A DNA stretch of 51,890 bases from Gammaproteobacteria bacterium (GTDB lineage Bacteria; Pseudomonadota; Gammaproteobacteria; Pseudomonadales; Azotimanducaceae): assembly GCA_016874135.1 (NCBI GenBank), contig VGVE01000009.1, positions 1-51,890 of the forward strand, given 5' to 3'. The position numbers and the translations under genes are program-made. Of the stretch, positions 1-9,547 are shown in pieces; position 1 is the first letter of the stretch; each line of letters opens with the position of its first letter. A model generated the notes under the pieces. It saw only the letters and a program-made list of their open reading frames with translations, did no database searches and was not told the DNA's origin.

Positions 1-81
1 GATCTCCGCAAACGCATCCCGGTTGCCGAGCAACGCATCGGCGACAAGCTGGGCATCCGGCTGGCTCTTGATGGTGTTCAT
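1..81 (-). CDS. ECF-type RNA polymerase sigma factor, N-terminal fragment (cut by window edge)
   Basis: Only the first 27 codons are in the window. They begin MNTIKSQPDAQLVADALLGN and continue RDAFAEI. This matches the start of region 2 of ECF sigma-70 factors, where a 'D.xLV..ALxGD..AFxxL' helix opens the protein. The ATG is preceded by AGAGGA at a normal ribosome-binding distance. The gene runs out of the left edge, so regions 2.2-4 and any anti-sigma partner cannot be seen. It lies 73 bp downstream of yejF on the same strand and may be its own unit. The family call rests on a short stretch, so the confidence is moderate. Confidence 0.72.
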   Translation of the reverse strand, partial: MNTIKSQPDAQLVADALLGNRDAFAEI

Positions 82-154
82 TCGTGATCCTCTGTAGCAG
101 TTCCTGTCTGCAGAGTCGCCATGAACATCTGTTCCGTGACAAAAAAAGTTGCTT

Positions 155-1726
155 CTACAGCGCGGCACCAATCAGCGCCCGAGTGTATTCGGACTGCGGC
201 GCATCGAAGATGCGTGCCGGCGGCCCCTCCTCGACCACCCGGCCATCGCGCATGACGATGATGTGATGGGCGAGCGCCCGCACCACCTTGAGGTCATGAC
301 TGACAAAGAGATAGGCAAGCCCGAGCCGCTGCTGCAGATCCCGCAGCAGTTCGATGATCTGGGCCTGGACAGAAACATCGAGCGCTGATGTCGGTTCATC
401 GAGCACGATCACTTCCGGACGCAGGATCAGTGCCCGGGCGATGGCGATACGTTGCCGTTGTCCCCCGGAAAACTCGTGCGGGTAGCGGCTCATCATGCCG
501 GGTTCGAGGCCCACATCACCGAGCACCGCCGCAACCCGGGTATCCACCTCACTCTCGGTGAGTCCGGGTTCATGCACTTCCAGGCCTTCCGCCACAATGT
601 CGCGGACGGTCAGCCGCGGTGAAAGACTGCCGTAAGGATCCTGGAAGACGATCTGCAGATTACGCCGCAATGGCTTGAACGTGCGTTTCGCCAGTGCGTG
701 AATGGGCTTGTCGTGAAAGAGTACCTCACCACTCGAGGTAATCAGGCGCAGAAGCGCCAGCCCAAGGGTGGTTTTGCCGGAACCTGATTCGCCGACGATG
801 CCGACCGTTTCACCGCGACAGATGGCGAGGTGCACGCCCTGCACTGCAGTACGTTTACCCGTTCGGCCGAACCAGCCCTTGCCGATTGCATAGTCGACCT
901 GCAAGTTCCGAACCTGGATGACCGACGATGCGTGTGTCGGCAATGGAGGCGCCTCACCCTTCGGTTCAGCTTCGATCAGCTCACGTGTGTATGGATGGTC
1001 AGGTTCTGCAAACAGTTTCTCCCGGGTGCCTTGTTCGACGATCAGTCCGCGGCGCATGACATAGACCCGGTCAGCCATATAACGCACCACACCCAGGTCA
1101 TGGGTAATGAGCAGCATTGCCATGCCGAATTCAGCCTGAAGATCCTTGAGCAACCCCAGGATCTGCCTCTGGATAGTCGCATCCAGCGCAGTGGTGGGCT
1201 CATCAGCGATCAACAGATCCGGTTTGTTGGCCAGCGCCATTGCGATCATCACTCGTTGGCGTTCACCACCGGAGAGTTCATGCGGCCAAGCATCGAGACG
1301 AGACACGGCGTTGCGCAGCCCCACCCGTTCGAGCAATTCAACCGTGCGCTGCTTCGACGCTTCTCGGCTCAGATCAGCATGCAGGTGCATCACCTCGGCG
1401 ATCTGCCTGCCGATGATATGCAGGGGGTTGAGCGAGGTCATGGGCTCCTGGAACACCATGCTGACGGCTTTGCCACGCACCTCACGCAATACATCAGGCG
1501 GTGCGTCAAGGAGTTCCCTGCCATTGACCTCGATGCTGCCACCTGGATGGTTGGCTGGTGGATAGTTGAGCAGCTTCAGAACAGACAGCGCGGTCACACT
1601 CTTGCCGGATCCGGATTCGCCGACGAGCGCCACGGTTTCACCCCGATCCACGTGCAGGTTCACCCCATGCACAACCTCGGCACTACCGAAGGCCACTTTA
1701 AGATCGCGGATCTGCAATACCCGCAT
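155..1726 (-). CDS. yejF: Peptide/microcin C-type ABC importer, double ATPase subunit YejF
   Basis: This 523-residue protein has two complete ABC ATPase domains in tandem. The first has Walker A GESGSGKS at 36-43, signature LSGGE near 151 and Walker B ending in DEP near 174. The second has Walker A GESGSGKT at 312-319, signature FSGGQ near 419 and Walker B LDEP near 442. Each domain is followed by the oligopeptide-type C-terminal tail (HPYTREL, SEYTRAL). A fused ATPase pair is characteristic of YejF, which powers import of oligopeptides and, in enterobacteria, microcin C. Its start overlaps the yejE stop by one base, and it is the last gene of yejABEF. The substrate here is inferred only from the family. 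Confidence 0.95.
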   Translation of the reverse strand: MRVLQIRDLKVAFGSAEVVHGVNLHVDRGETVALVGESGSGKSVTALSVLKLLNYPPANHPGGSIEVNGRELLDAPPDVLREVRGKAVSMVFQEPMTSLNPLHIIGRQIAEVMHLHADLSREASKQRTVELLERVGLRNAVSRLDAWPHELSGGERQRVMIAMALANKPDLLIADEPTTALDATIQRQILGLLKDLQAEFGMAMLLITHDLGVVRYMADRVYVMRRGLIVEQGTREKLFAEPDHPYTRELIEAEPKGEAPPLPTHASSVIQVRNLQVDYAIGKGWFGRTGKRTAVQGVHLAICRGETVGIVGESGSGKTTLGLALLRLITSSGEVLFHDKPIHALAKRTFKPLRRNLQIVFQDPYGSLSPRLTVRDIVAEGLEVHEPGLTESEVDTRVAAVLGDVGLEPGMMSRYPHEFSGGQRQRIAIARALILRPEVIVLDEPTSALDVSVQAQIIELLRDLQQRLGLAYLFVSHDLKVVRALAHHIIVMRDGRVVEEGPPARIFDAPQSEYTRALIGAAL

Positions 1727-2757
1727 CAGCTCGCCTCCCGCACCGGCAGGCTGCGCCTTGGATCAAGCGCATCCCGAACCGCTTCGCCGATGAAGATGAG
1801 GAGCGTGAGCAGGATTGCCAGCGTGAAGAAGACGCCCAACCCGAGCCAGGGTGCATGCAGATTGGATTTGGCGAGAGACAGCAGTCGCCCCAGTGAAGGA
1901 GATTCAAGTGGCAGTCCAAAGCCGAGAAAATCGAGGGCGGTCAGCGACGTAATCGAACCATTCAGCACGAACGGCATCAAAGTCAGCGTGGCCACCATGG
2001 CGTTTGGCAGTACGTGGCGCCGCATGATGCGCAGGTCACTGACCCCAAGCGCCCGGGCGGCACGCACGAATTCAAAATTTCGGGCGCGAAGGAACTCGGC
2101 CCGCACCACGCCTACCAGCGACATCCACGAAAACAGCGACAGGATGGCAATCATCCACCAGATATTGGTTTCGACGATGCTGGCGAGAATGATGAGGATG
2201 AAGAGCACCGGAACGCCGGCCCAGATTTCTACAAAGCGCTGCCCGAGCAGATCGACGTAACCTCCGAAATAACCCTGTAGCGCGCCCACCGCCACACCGA
2301 CGGATGCGCTGATGAGAGTCAGCGTCAATCCAAACAGCACCGACAGCCGAAAGCCGTATAAGAGACGGGCGAACACATCCTGGCCAAACACATCCGTGCC
2401 AATCCAGTGTGTCCCGTCTGGCGGTGAAGGTGTGATTTCAATGGACCAGTCGATGGTGTCATACGAAAACCGCACCGGTGGCCACCAGGCGAAACCGCGC
2501 TGCTCTATCTGGTTAAGAATGAACGGATCGCGATAGTCGGCTTCAGTTTTCAGAACTCCACCCAGCTCGACCTCGCTGTAACGCATCAGCACCGGCAAGT
2601 AGTACTGATCATCAAGCCGCATCAGGATCGGTTTGTCGTTGGCAATGAACTCCGCCCCCAGCGACAGACCGAACAGCACGAGAAAGATCACAAACGACCA
2701 CCAGCCTCGCCGGTTAGCTTTGAAGAGTGCAATGCGGCGGCGGGTAACCGGATTCAT
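1726..2757 (-). CDS. yejE: Peptide ABC importer inner-membrane permease YejE
   Basis: The 343-residue protein has an N-terminal hydrophobic helix (about 18-38), a long periplasmic loop of about 100 residues, then five more hydrophobic helices forming the BPD_transp_1 domain. The loop is typical of YejE and ends in the block GTHWIGTDVFGQDVFARLLY, which marks DppC/OppC-type permeases. The cytoplasmic EAA loop that docks on the ATPase is visible as AARALGVSDLRIMRRHVLPN. It overlaps yejB by 4 bp and yejF by 1 bp, so the subunits are translationally coupled. It should pair with YejB to form the channel energised by YejF. Confidence 0.95.
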   Translation of the reverse strand: MNPVTRRRIALFKANRRGWWSFVIFLVLFGLSLGAEFIANDKPILMRLDDQYYLPVLMRYSEVELGGVLKTEADYRDPFILNQIEQRGFAWWPPVRFSYDTIDWSIEITPSPPDGTHWIGTDVFGQDVFARLLYGFRLSVLFGLTLTLISASVGVAVGALQGYFGGYVDLLGQRFVEIWAGVPVLFILIILASIVETNIWWMIAILSLFSWMSLVGVVRAEFLRARNFEFVRAARALGVSDLRIMRRHVLPNAMVATLTLMPFVLNGSITSLTALDFLGFGLPLESPSLGRLLSLAKSNLHAPWLGLGVFFTLAILLTLLIFIGEAVRDALDPRRSLPVREAS

Positions 2758-3830
2758 CCACCCCGCTCCTCGAAATCGATGCGAGGATCGACCACCACAT
2801 ACATCAGGTCACCCACCAGATGCATGACGAGGGAGATGAGCGTGAAACAGAACAGCGTGCCGAACAGGATCGGATAGTCCCGCTTGATCACCGCCTCATA
2901 ACCGAGCAACCCCATCCCATCCAGCGAAAAGATCACTTCGATCAGGAGTGCACCGGTGAACAGGATGCCGACAAACGCGCCGGGTATCCCGGCCATGACG
3001 ATCAGCATGGCATTACGGAACACGTGCCCGTAGAGGACGCGCCGTTCGGACAGTCCTTTGGCCCGTGCGGTCAGCACAAACTGTTTGCCGAGTTCTTCGA
3101 GAAAGCTGTTCTTGGTGAGCATCGTCAGGGTTGCAAAACCGCCCAGGGTCAATGCGGTCAGCGGCAAGACCAGATGCCAGAAGTAGTCCGCGACCCGCTG
3201 GGCGAACGTCATCGTTTCGACGTTGTCTGAGACGAGACCTCGCAGGGGAAACCAGTCGAGATAGGAGCCGCCGGCAAAAATCACGATGAGCAGTACCGCA
3301 ATCAGGAATCCGGGTATGGCATAGGCGGAGATGATCACTGCGCTCGACCAGACATCAAACCGGGTCCCATCCCGAACGGCCTTCGTGATGCCGAGCGGGA
3401 TGCAGATGCTGTAGATCAGCAGCAGCGACCAGAGACCGAGGGAAATGGACACGGGCATCCGCTCAAGCACCAGCTCCAGTACCGGGCGGTTCTGGAAGTA
3501 GCTCTCCCCGAAGTCGAGCTGAACGTAGTTCCAGAACATGAGGAAAAACCGCTCGTGTGCGGGCTTGTCAAACCCGAACTGCTTTTCCAGCCGCTCCACC
3601 AGCGCCGGATCCATGCCGGAGCTGCCGGTGTAGGCATTGGTCGAATTCGGCCCCATGCTGCCGGCGCTCGACACCGATGCCGTACTCGACATCGACAACC
3701 CGGAAGCCTGCGCCATGACCTGTTCAACCGGTCCACCCGGAGCAAACTGCACGATGATGAAGTTGATGACCATGATGCCGAGCAGGGTCGGCAGGATCAG
3801 GGCGAGGCGACGCAGGATGTAACGCCCCAT
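2754..3830 (-). CDS. yejB: Peptide ABC importer inner-membrane permease YejB
   Basis: This is a 358-residue DppB/OppB-type permease. It starts MGRYILRRLALILPTLLGIM, the usual first membrane helix of this family. A Ser/Gly/Ala-rich periplasmic linker (about 41-70) follows, then the conserved block with GFDKPAHERF and five more helices. The EAA loop reads TARAKGLSERRVLYGHVFRN. The linker is low-complexity and probably flexible. The gene sits between yejA (1-bp overlap) and yejE (4-bp overlap), the canonical order. It acts in the cytoplasmic membrane as the partner of YejE. Confidence 0.95.
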   Translation of the reverse strand: MGRYILRRLALILPTLLGIMVINFIIVQFAPGGPVEQVMAQASGLSMSSTASVSSAGSMGPNSTNAYTGSSGMDPALVERLEKQFGFDKPAHERFFLMFWNYVQLDFGESYFQNRPVLELVLERMPVSISLGLWSLLLIYSICIPLGITKAVRDGTRFDVWSSAVIISAYAIPGFLIAVLLIVIFAGGSYLDWFPLRGLVSDNVETMTFAQRVADYFWHLVLPLTALTLGGFATLTMLTKNSFLEELGKQFVLTARAKGLSERRVLYGHVFRNAMLIVMAGIPGAFVGILFTGALLIEVIFSLDGMGLLGYEAVIKRDYPILFGTLFCFTLISLVMHLVGDLMYVVVDPRIDFEERGG

Positions 3831-5743
3831 CAGCGGTCACCCAGGAATTCGCGGGTTCGCGCTGCCTTGGTTTCATCCCACCACCAGAGGTCGTGGTACA
3901 CGACCTCGCGATTGAGGATGCCGTGCTCGGGCATGCCGAACTTGTCCCACCAGGCGAGCGCGTTCTTGGTCTTCGACATCACCGCCACAAAGTAGAAGTT
4001 CCAGAGCAGCACCCGGTCGAGTGCCCGGGTCGCTGCCACGAACTCGTCCCAGCTCTTCGCCTTGTACATGTGTTCAATCAGCGCATCGACTGCCGGGTCG
4101 CGCAGATTCGACCAGTTGCCACCGTAGGCCTGGTCCGCCCCTGCGCTGTGAAAGGTATTCGAGACCAGCAGCGTCGGCGTGAAGTCAGGCAGGAACCAGA
4201 TGGCGCCTGCATCGAAGTCGCCGGAGCGCATGCGAAAGAGCCAGTTGGAAATTTCCGGAGACTTGATGTTGGAGGTGATACCCAACCGCTTCAGCTTGTT
4301 CGTATAGGGGATGAACGAACCGCCCAGTGAAGGTGAAACCGCGACGAACCTGATGTGAAACGGTTCCCTGGTTCCGCTGTGGACAAGTTGATCGTCCTCT
4401 ATCACCCATCCTGCCTCCCGGAGCAGCGCTTCAGCGCGGAGCAGGTTTTCGCGATGCCAGCCTCCCCCCTGGTTCGGTGGCAGTTTGAAGGGTTCGGTGA
4501 ACACCCGCGGCGGGATCTGATCACGAAGGGGTTCAAGCAGGCGCAGCTCAAGTTCACCCGGAAGACCCGTTGCCGCGAGCTCCGAGCCGTGGAAGAAACT
4601 GGTTGGCAGCCCCCAGAACCCCCAGGACCTCTTGTTGGCCCATTCACCATCCGACATGAGCCAGAGCGCTTCGCGCACACGGATGTCCTGGAACCTGGCT
4701 TGTTCGAGATTCCAGAAGATCGGCCACCACAGCCCTGCAGGACGCGAGATGGTGAATTCAGCCTTGCGAAGAAAGCCCTGGCGCGCTGCGGGTGTGTCGT
4801 AACCGGTCGCCCACGTCGACGGCACGGTTTCGAACCGTACGTCCACCTCGTGCCCCTTCACTGCCTCGGTTTGCACCTGGTCATCACGGAAGTAGTCGAC
4901 CTTGATCCGATCGAAGTTGTAGCGGCCGCGGTTGATGGGGACGTTCTCACCCCACCAGTCAGGTATCCGCTCCCACTCCACCCATCTGCCGATGGAAAAA
5001 CGGCCGACGCGGTACGGTCCTGATCCGAGCGGTGGTTCAGTGGTACCGCGTGTCACATCACGCCCTTCCCACCAGTGCTTTGGGAGGATCGGCAACAACG
5101 CTGCACGACGCGGCAGGACTGCATCACCGCGAGCCGATTCTTCGATGATGAAACGGAATTCGCGATCCCCGGTCACCTCGATGCGACTGAACACCTGCAT
5201 CGGTGTCGACACCGTCGGTGTGGCCTTGTTGCGAAAGACATCAAAGCTCCACACCACATCATCCACGGTGATGGGCTTGCCATCGTGCCAGGTTGCATCG
5301 GCACGCAACCGGAAACCGACCCATGCGCCTTCAGGATCCACAGCAATACCATCGGCAAGATTGGCGTACATCGTCGTCGGTTCATCGAGAGCCGGTTGCA
5401 TCAATGTGGCGAACAGCCAGTTGTCCTGGGGCACCCAGAAAGCGACCCCTTTGACTTCCCGTCCCGTGAGTGCCAGCGGATTGAACGAATCCCAGGTGCC
5501 CATCTCCGCAATGCGGATAACTCCTCCTTTGGGCGCATCCGGATTCACATAGCGGGTGTGGGTGAAGTCAGCCGGCAGACCGGGTTCATCGAGGAAAGCA
5601 AACCCGTGCCGATACTCGATCGCGTGCACGACAGGGGATACGAGTTGCAGCAACGAGGTACCAAGAAACAGAATGCAGCGTGCCAAACCATAACTGGCAC
5701 ATCGCTTCGAAGAGCTCAAAAAGCATATCGAGAACGTCCGCAC
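3830..5743 (-). CDS. yejA: Periplasmic solute-binding protein of the YejABEF importer
   Basis: This is a family-5 extracellular solute-binding protein (SBP_bac_5) that captures peptides for YejBEF. A signal peptide with a hydrophobic core CILFLGTSLLQLVSPVVHA is followed by the mature start IEYRHGFA, a typical YejA N-terminus. The family block GGVIRIAEMGTWDSFNPL and the C-terminal domain are intact. The start is uncertain. I chose GTG at 5743 (VRTFSIC...), which gives a 41-residue leader; the same frame stays open to a GTG at 5809, which would make the leader unusually long. No in-frame ATG lies ahead of the signal peptide. It is the first gene of the operon and diverges from the dioxygenase gene to its right. 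Confidence 0.9.
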   Translation of the reverse strand: MRTFSICFLSSSKRCASYGLARCILFLGTSLLQLVSPVVHAIEYRHGFAFLDEPGLPADFTHTRYVNPDAPKGGVIRIAEMGTWDSFNPLALTGREVKGVAFWVPQDNWLFATLMQPALDEPTTMYANLADGIAVDPEGAWVGFRLRADATWHDGKPITVDDVVWSFDVFRNKATPTVSTPMQVFSRIEVTGDREFRFIIEESARGDAVLPRRAALLPILPKHWWEGRDVTRGTTEPPLGSGPYRVGRFSIGRWVEWERIPDWWGENVPINRGRYNFDRIKVDYFRDDQVQTEAVKGHEVDVRFETVPSTWATGYDTPAARQGFLRKAEFTISRPAGLWWPIFWNLEQARFQDIRVREALWLMSDGEWANKRSWGFWGLPTSFFHGSELAATGLPGELELRLLEPLRDQIPPRVFTEPFKLPPNQGGGWHRENLLRAEALLREAGWVIEDDQLVHSGTREPFHIRFVAVSPSLGGSFIPYTNKLKRLGITSNIKSPEISNWLFRMRSGDFDAGAIWFLPDFTPTLLVSNTFHSAGADQAYGGNWSNLRDPAVDALIEHMYKAKSWDEFVAATRALDRVLLWNFYFVAVMSKTKNALAWWDKFGMPEHGILNREVVYHDLWWWDETKAARTREFLGDR

Positions 5744-5834
5744 GCGCTTCCACTCATCTCCCCTCACAACCTTCGAGCTTACCCGATGAACTCGCTGGAG
5801 AAACAACACTATTCTTCAACCTTGCAGCTCAAAA

Positions 5835-6800
5835 ATGGATGGCGCAGGATCGACGTGGGTTCAGTACGCGAGCACAGTCATGAGCACCTCGATGAACTCC
5901 TCCACTACGAAGGGTTCTTCAATAGTTGCCGGAGGCACACCGGATGCAACCAGCAGGGTCATGGGGAACATCCGAGCGCATGGTCTTGAGGCGTCTGTCC
6001 TTGAAATCGAAACGCAGGGGTATGCGGTGCTGCGTGGCGCGCTCGGTCCACAACAGGTCGCGAACGTAAAGTCCGCGATCCTGCGCCGGGCAGAGAGGAC
6101 CGCCGGTACACACATCGACATGCAGAACGAATCCGGTGAGCACTGGCGCGGACAGAAGTACCTCGCCTACCTGCTCTACGATGATCCCGTGTTTGAAGAG
6201 GTCCTGCTCAACCCGGCGCCACTCGCACTCATCACCTGGTTACTCGGTGAAAGCTGTCTGCTGTCAAGTATCGGTTGTCACTTCAAGGGCCCGGGTGGCG
6301 ACCCACTGCCACTGCACTCAGACAATGGCAATGGCATGCCAGCCCCGTTTTCACACATCTCGATGGTGGCGAACGTGAACTACGCCCTCACGCCGTATTC
6401 GAAAGAAGCCGGAGCGCTGGCCATGGTTCCCGGCAGTCATCGCTGGTGCCGCTCTCCATCAGCCCGCGAGTCCCGCCTCGGTCAGGAGGATCACAATCCC
6501 GCCGCAGTGCCGATGGATCTGGAACCGGGAGATTGTGTGGTCTGGCATGGCAACACCTGGCACGGGTCATTCGCGCGGCAGCTAAAGGGCATTCGCATGA
6601 ACCTCGCCGTGTACTTCAACCGTCAGCACATCCAGACGCAGGAGCAGCACAAGGGTGTTGTGCCGGCCGAGGTCCTTGAACGTCACCGCAACAATCCGCG
6701 TTTGAACATCCTGCTCGGTGGCAAACAACCCTACGGCTGGCAGATCGAGGGGCCTGACTACTCGCTTATGGCGCAGAACCCGCACGGCATCCACGATTGA
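5835..6800 (+). CDS. Phytanoyl-CoA dioxygenase (PhyH) family Fe(II)/2-oxoglutarate enzyme
   Basis: The protein fits the PhyH superfamily of non-haem iron, 2-oxoglutarate-dependent oxygenases. The iron triad is visible as H161-S-D163 in LPLHSDNGNG and the distal H243 in NTWHGS. A downstream Arg in KGIRMNLAVYFNR is the expected 2-oxoglutarate anchor. The domain begins near AHGLEASVLEIETQGYAVL, so the first 40 or so residues (Ser/Thr-rich, non-conserved) may not be translated. In-frame ATGs at 5880 and 5961 are alternatives, and the one at 5961 has a weak AGCAGGG site. It diverges from yejA and converges on the DUF3089 gene. The substrate cannot be inferred. Confidence 0.85.
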   Translation: MDGAGSTWVQYASTVMSTSMNSSTTKGSSIVAGGTPDATSRVMGNIRAHGLEASVLEIETQGYAVLRGALGPQQVANVKSAILRRAERTAGTHIDMQNESGEHWRGQKYLAYLLYDDPVFEEVLLNPAPLALITWLLGESCLLSSIGCHFKGPGGDPLPLHSDNGNGMPAPFSHISMVANVNYALTPYSKEAGALAMVPGSHRWCRSPSARESRLGQEDHNPAAVPMDLEPGDCVVWHGNTWHGSFARQLKGIRMNLAVYFNRQHIQTQEQHKGVVPAEVLERHRNNPRLNILLGGKQPYGWQIEGPDYSLMAQNPHGIHD

Positions 6801-6824
6801 ATCACGCACGCCGCCGCGCGCCGT

Positions 6825-7925
6825 TCACTCCCCGGCTGGCTGCTGGCCCAGCCACGCATTTACCCGATCAACCGCGTTCCGTCTGAGGTTCAGGTAGAAC
6901 AGCGAATAGTCGAGCACGTGGTAGTTGTCTTCGCCCAGAGAAACGGGGCCGCCACCGAATTTGTCTGACCGGAGTTCACTCACCAGCAATCGACCGTCGA
7001 GACAACGGGCGTCGGCGACAGCCGCTATCAGTTCCGGTTTCGCGTTCGCATCCATCCCGCCGAGAGCGAGAGAACCTGCATTCCCTTCGTGAGCTACATG
7101 GCTGTCATCATCTGCCCAGTTGAGCGGGTTGACACAGATGTTGTCGCTGATGTCCCCGAAGGACTGTGCCTTGGGGCCCACCGCGTTCCAGGTCACCACA
7201 CAACCCGTCTGAGTGGAGGCGCTGCAGATTGGGATGCCCCCGAGCGCATCTAGGTCTTTTTTATTCCAGCTGAACCCGATCGGGTAAGCGGCAATCATCC
7301 GAGCCAGCAATGATTGGCCATTCACCTCCTTGCTGATGAGTTTTTGCAGGTGCGCTGAACCCTGGCTGTGGCCGGCAAGAACGAACGGCGCGTCCGGGCC
7401 GATCTTTTCGAGGAACGTCCGGAATGCCGCGAGCACGTCTCCATAAGCCAGAGCGAGCGCTTCGGCGCCATTGCCCGAGTCGTCAAAGAACGCGGCAAGT
7501 GTGGCCTGTCGATAGCGCGGCGCATGAATTCGGCAACAGGCGTTATAGGCACTCGCCTGACCACGCAGCACACCGTGCTCCATGATGCGGTTGGCATCGG
7601 CATCATCGAGCGGCGCATTCCAGCCTTCATCCTTGTAATAGGTCGTCGGGTGGACAAAAAACACATCCACCTGCGCACCGGCCTGCTGATCGGTTTCTCC
7701 TGGTGCAGCGAAATCGGCCAGATCGTTGCTCTCGGGCAACGCAGCCCACGCATCAGGTTGCGTATAGTCCGGCGCTGCGGGAACCTCGGCGGTAACAAAG
7801 TCGCCAGAAGGTGTCAGCGCGAAACGCATGGCCAGGAAGGTCAGTGCGCCACGATAGAACCAGCCTGCAACCAGCAGTACGCCGATTACTGCCAGGGTGA
7901 TGATCCAGCCCCTCTTCATATCCAT
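6825..7925 (-). CDS. DUF3089 alpha/beta-hydrolase, membrane-anchored
   Basis: The 366-residue protein starts with a single hydrophobic helix (about 7-22, ITLAVIGVLLVAGWFY) and carries the DUF3089 lipase/hydrolase fold. The block VDVFFVHPTTYYKDEGWNAP is diagnostic, and the nucleophile elbow GHSQG lies at 185-189 with S187. The helix looks like an uncleaved anchor, which would place the catalytic domain in the periplasm. It is followed on the same strand after a short gap by no other gene and preceded by the EVE gene 34 bp upstream, so the two may be co-transcribed. The substrate is unknown for the family; esters are a reasonable expectation. Confidence 0.85.
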   Translation of the reverse strand: MDMKRGWIITLAVIGVLLVAGWFYRGALTFLAMRFALTPSGDFVTAEVPAAPDYTQPDAWAALPESNDLADFAAPGETDQQAGAQVDVFFVHPTTYYKDEGWNAPLDDADANRIMEHGVLRGQASAYNACCRIHAPRYRQATLAAFFDDSGNGAEALALAYGDVLAAFRTFLEKIGPDAPFVLAGHSQGSAHLQKLISKEVNGQSLLARMIAAYPIGFSWNKKDLDALGGIPICSASTQTGCVVTWNAVGPKAQSFGDISDNICVNPLNWADDDSHVAHEGNAGSLALGGMDANAKPELIAAVADARCLDGRLLVSELRSDKFGGGPVSLGEDNYHVLDYSLFYLNLRRNAVDRVNAWLGQQPAGE

Positions 7926-7959
7926 GCTCTCCTGGTTTTGTAGTCCCCCCGCATCTGGT

Positions 7960-8421
7960 TCATTCCAGCGCCAGGATGGTATTCCACTGCTCTGTCGTCA
8001 CCGGCAGGATGGACAGGCGGTTGCCTTTGCGCAGCAGAGCAAAGTCGCCCAGCGCTTCGGCGTGTGCGCGTAGGGTCTGCAGCAGGAGAACCTGCTTGAA
8101 CTTGCGCACGAACTTCACGTCCACCATCAACCAACGGGGATTGGCCGGATCACTCTTCGGGTCAAACCACTCGCTCTTGGGATCAAACGCGGACGAGTCC
8201 GGATACGCCTCCTTCACCACCTTGCCGATGCCAACAATCCCGGTTTCCGGACAGCTCGAATGGTAAAGGAAGACCTGATCGCCATTTTTCATGCCATCAC
8301 GCATGAAGTTGCGGGCCGTGTAGTTGCGAATGCCATACCATGGCTCCGTCTGTTTGGGCCTTCCCATCAGGTCATCGATCCCGAAAGTGCCGGGTTCGGT
8401 TTTCATGAGCCAGTGCTGCAT
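7960..8421 (-). CDS. EVE (PUA-like) domain protein
   Basis: This is a 153-residue stand-alone EVE domain, the fold shared with YTH and PUA domains that binds modified bases. Recognisable blocks are the start MQHWLMKTEP, then TEPWYGIRNYTARNFMRD, GDQVFLYHSS and WLMVDVKF. I chose the ATG at 8421 because the family begins with this WLMK-EP motif. The frame stays open to 8640, but that extension would run into the divergent TauD gene. No strong ribosome-binding site is visible. Homologues occur widely in proteobacteria as housekeeping-like genes of unproven function. Nothing here (no restriction gene nearby) points to a restriction role. Confidence 0.9.
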   Translation of the reverse strand: MQHWLMKTEPGTFGIDDLMGRPKQTEPWYGIRNYTARNFMRDGMKNGDQVFLYHSSCPETGIVGIGKVVKEAYPDSSAFDPKSEWFDPKSDPANPRWLMVDVKFVRKFKQVLLLQTLRAHAEALGDFALLRKGNRLSILPVTTEQWNTILALE

Positions 8422-8590
8422 GGGTCCGTTCGTCCTGAAACTGAGCGGCGACAGTGCACCGGAGGGGACCGGGTTACAACTTCTGTTTACTCCTTCGGGA
8501 TTTGGGATGGGTGCGGGTTGATCGCCGGCCCGTTCCGGCGCAGTCTTCGCCCGTGCCTTATCACGTGCTTTTCCGGGGAGGAGAAGGATC

Positions 8591-9514
8591 ATGGCCATCA
8601 CCGTCAAACCCGTCGATGCCACCCTCGGCGCCATTGTCACGGATGTGAATCTGGCGGCGCTGGACGAAACAACCTGGCAAGAGATCCACCGCGCCTTTCT
8701 GACCTACGGTGTTCTTATCTTTCCGGGACAACACCTCGACAACGATACCCAGGGTCGCTTCGCCCATCGTTTCGGCAATGTCGAACAGATGTCACCGAAG
8801 GCGGAAACGCCGACTTTCGCCATCGCCAACATCAAGGCGGATGGTTCACTCGCGCAGCCAAGTGACTATCAGTATCAGATCCTCAAGGGCAATGAAGGCT
8901 GGCATACCGACAGCACATATATGCCCCTCGCCTCAAAGGTCGCCATGTTGTCCGCGCTGATCCTGCCGCCGGAAGGTGGTGAAACCGAGTTTGCCGACAT
9001 GCGCGCCGCGTGGGATGCCTTGTCAGCAGACATGCAGCAAAAACTCGAAGGTCTCAGTGCCTTCCATTCTTTGTATTACTCGCAGTCGCGCCAGGGATTT
9101 GTGCACAAGACCGATAATCTCTATGGCCTGCATGACAAGGGCGAGCCACTGCGACCGGTGGTCAAGGTGCACCCTGAGACCGGCCGCAAGTCTATCTACA
9201 CCGGTCGTCACGCTCACGGTGTCAACGGCATGACACTGGAAGAATCAGAAAAGTTCCTCGATGAATTGTTGGCCTGGGCCTGCCAGCCGCCGCGAACATG
9301 GAAACACACCTGGAGCGTGGGTGACCTCGTGGTCTGGGACAACCGCTGCCTCATGCACCGGGCCTGTCCCTACGATCCGAAGTATCCACGCCACCTGCGT
9401 GGCAGCCGGGTCTCGGGAGAGCCCGCGAGTGAACTTGCGCCGACCTTTGCCGATCCACGCGCGGCGGCCTACAACCCGGCAGCACACAACAATTCGGTTC
9501 TGGCGAACGCCTGA
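8591..9514 (+). CDS. TauD/TfdA-family 2-oxoglutarate dioxygenase
   Basis: This 307-residue protein is a full-length TauD/TfdA enzyme. The iron ligands are H105 and D107 in GWHTDSTY and the distal H256 in DNRCLMHRACPYD, followed by the Arg-containing end LRGSRVSG that binds 2-oxoglutarate. A strong GGAGGAGAAGG site precedes the ATG. It opens a plus-strand operon with the SDR (33 bp gap) and the ADP-ribosylglycohydrolase (31 bp gap). Members of the family hydroxylate sulfonates, phenoxy acids or carnitine precursors; the substrate here is not predictable. Unlike the TauD copy near 35.4-36.2 kb, this one is intact. Confidence 0.9.
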   Translation: MAITVKPVDATLGAIVTDVNLAALDETTWQEIHRAFLTYGVLIFPGQHLDNDTQGRFAHRFGNVEQMSPKAETPTFAIANIKADGSLAQPSDYQYQILKGNEGWHTDSTYMPLASKVAMLSALILPPEGGETEFADMRAAWDALSADMQQKLEGLSAFHSLYYSQSRQGFVHKTDNLYGLHDKGEPLRPVVKVHPETGRKSIYTGRHAHGVNGMTLEESEKFLDELLAWACQPPRTWKHTWSVGDLVVWDNRCLMHRACPYDPKYPRHLRGSRVSGEPASELAPTFADPRAAAYNPAAHNNSVLANA

Positions 9515-9547
9515 ACCTTACGTCTCTGGAAGTAACGGAAATCTACA

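Noticed and set aside
830..2260. Long plus-strand open frame (476 codons) across yejF and yejE
   Set aside because: Antisense shadow of two clearly recognised genes; no domain and no ribosome-binding site.
7960..8421. EVE-domain gene as part of a restriction or phage-defence system
   Set aside because: No nuclease, helicase or methylase gene is adjacent; stand-alone EVE proteins are common in proteobacteria.
8523..8540. CGCCGG/CCGGCG hairpin in the EVE-TauD divergent region
   Set aside because: Six-base GC arms are frequent in GC-rich DNA; there is no U-run and no sign of a protein site.
8422..8640. N-terminal extension of the EVE-domain frame
   Set aside because: It runs into the divergent TauD gene and its strong ribosome-binding site, and the family starts at MQHWLMK.
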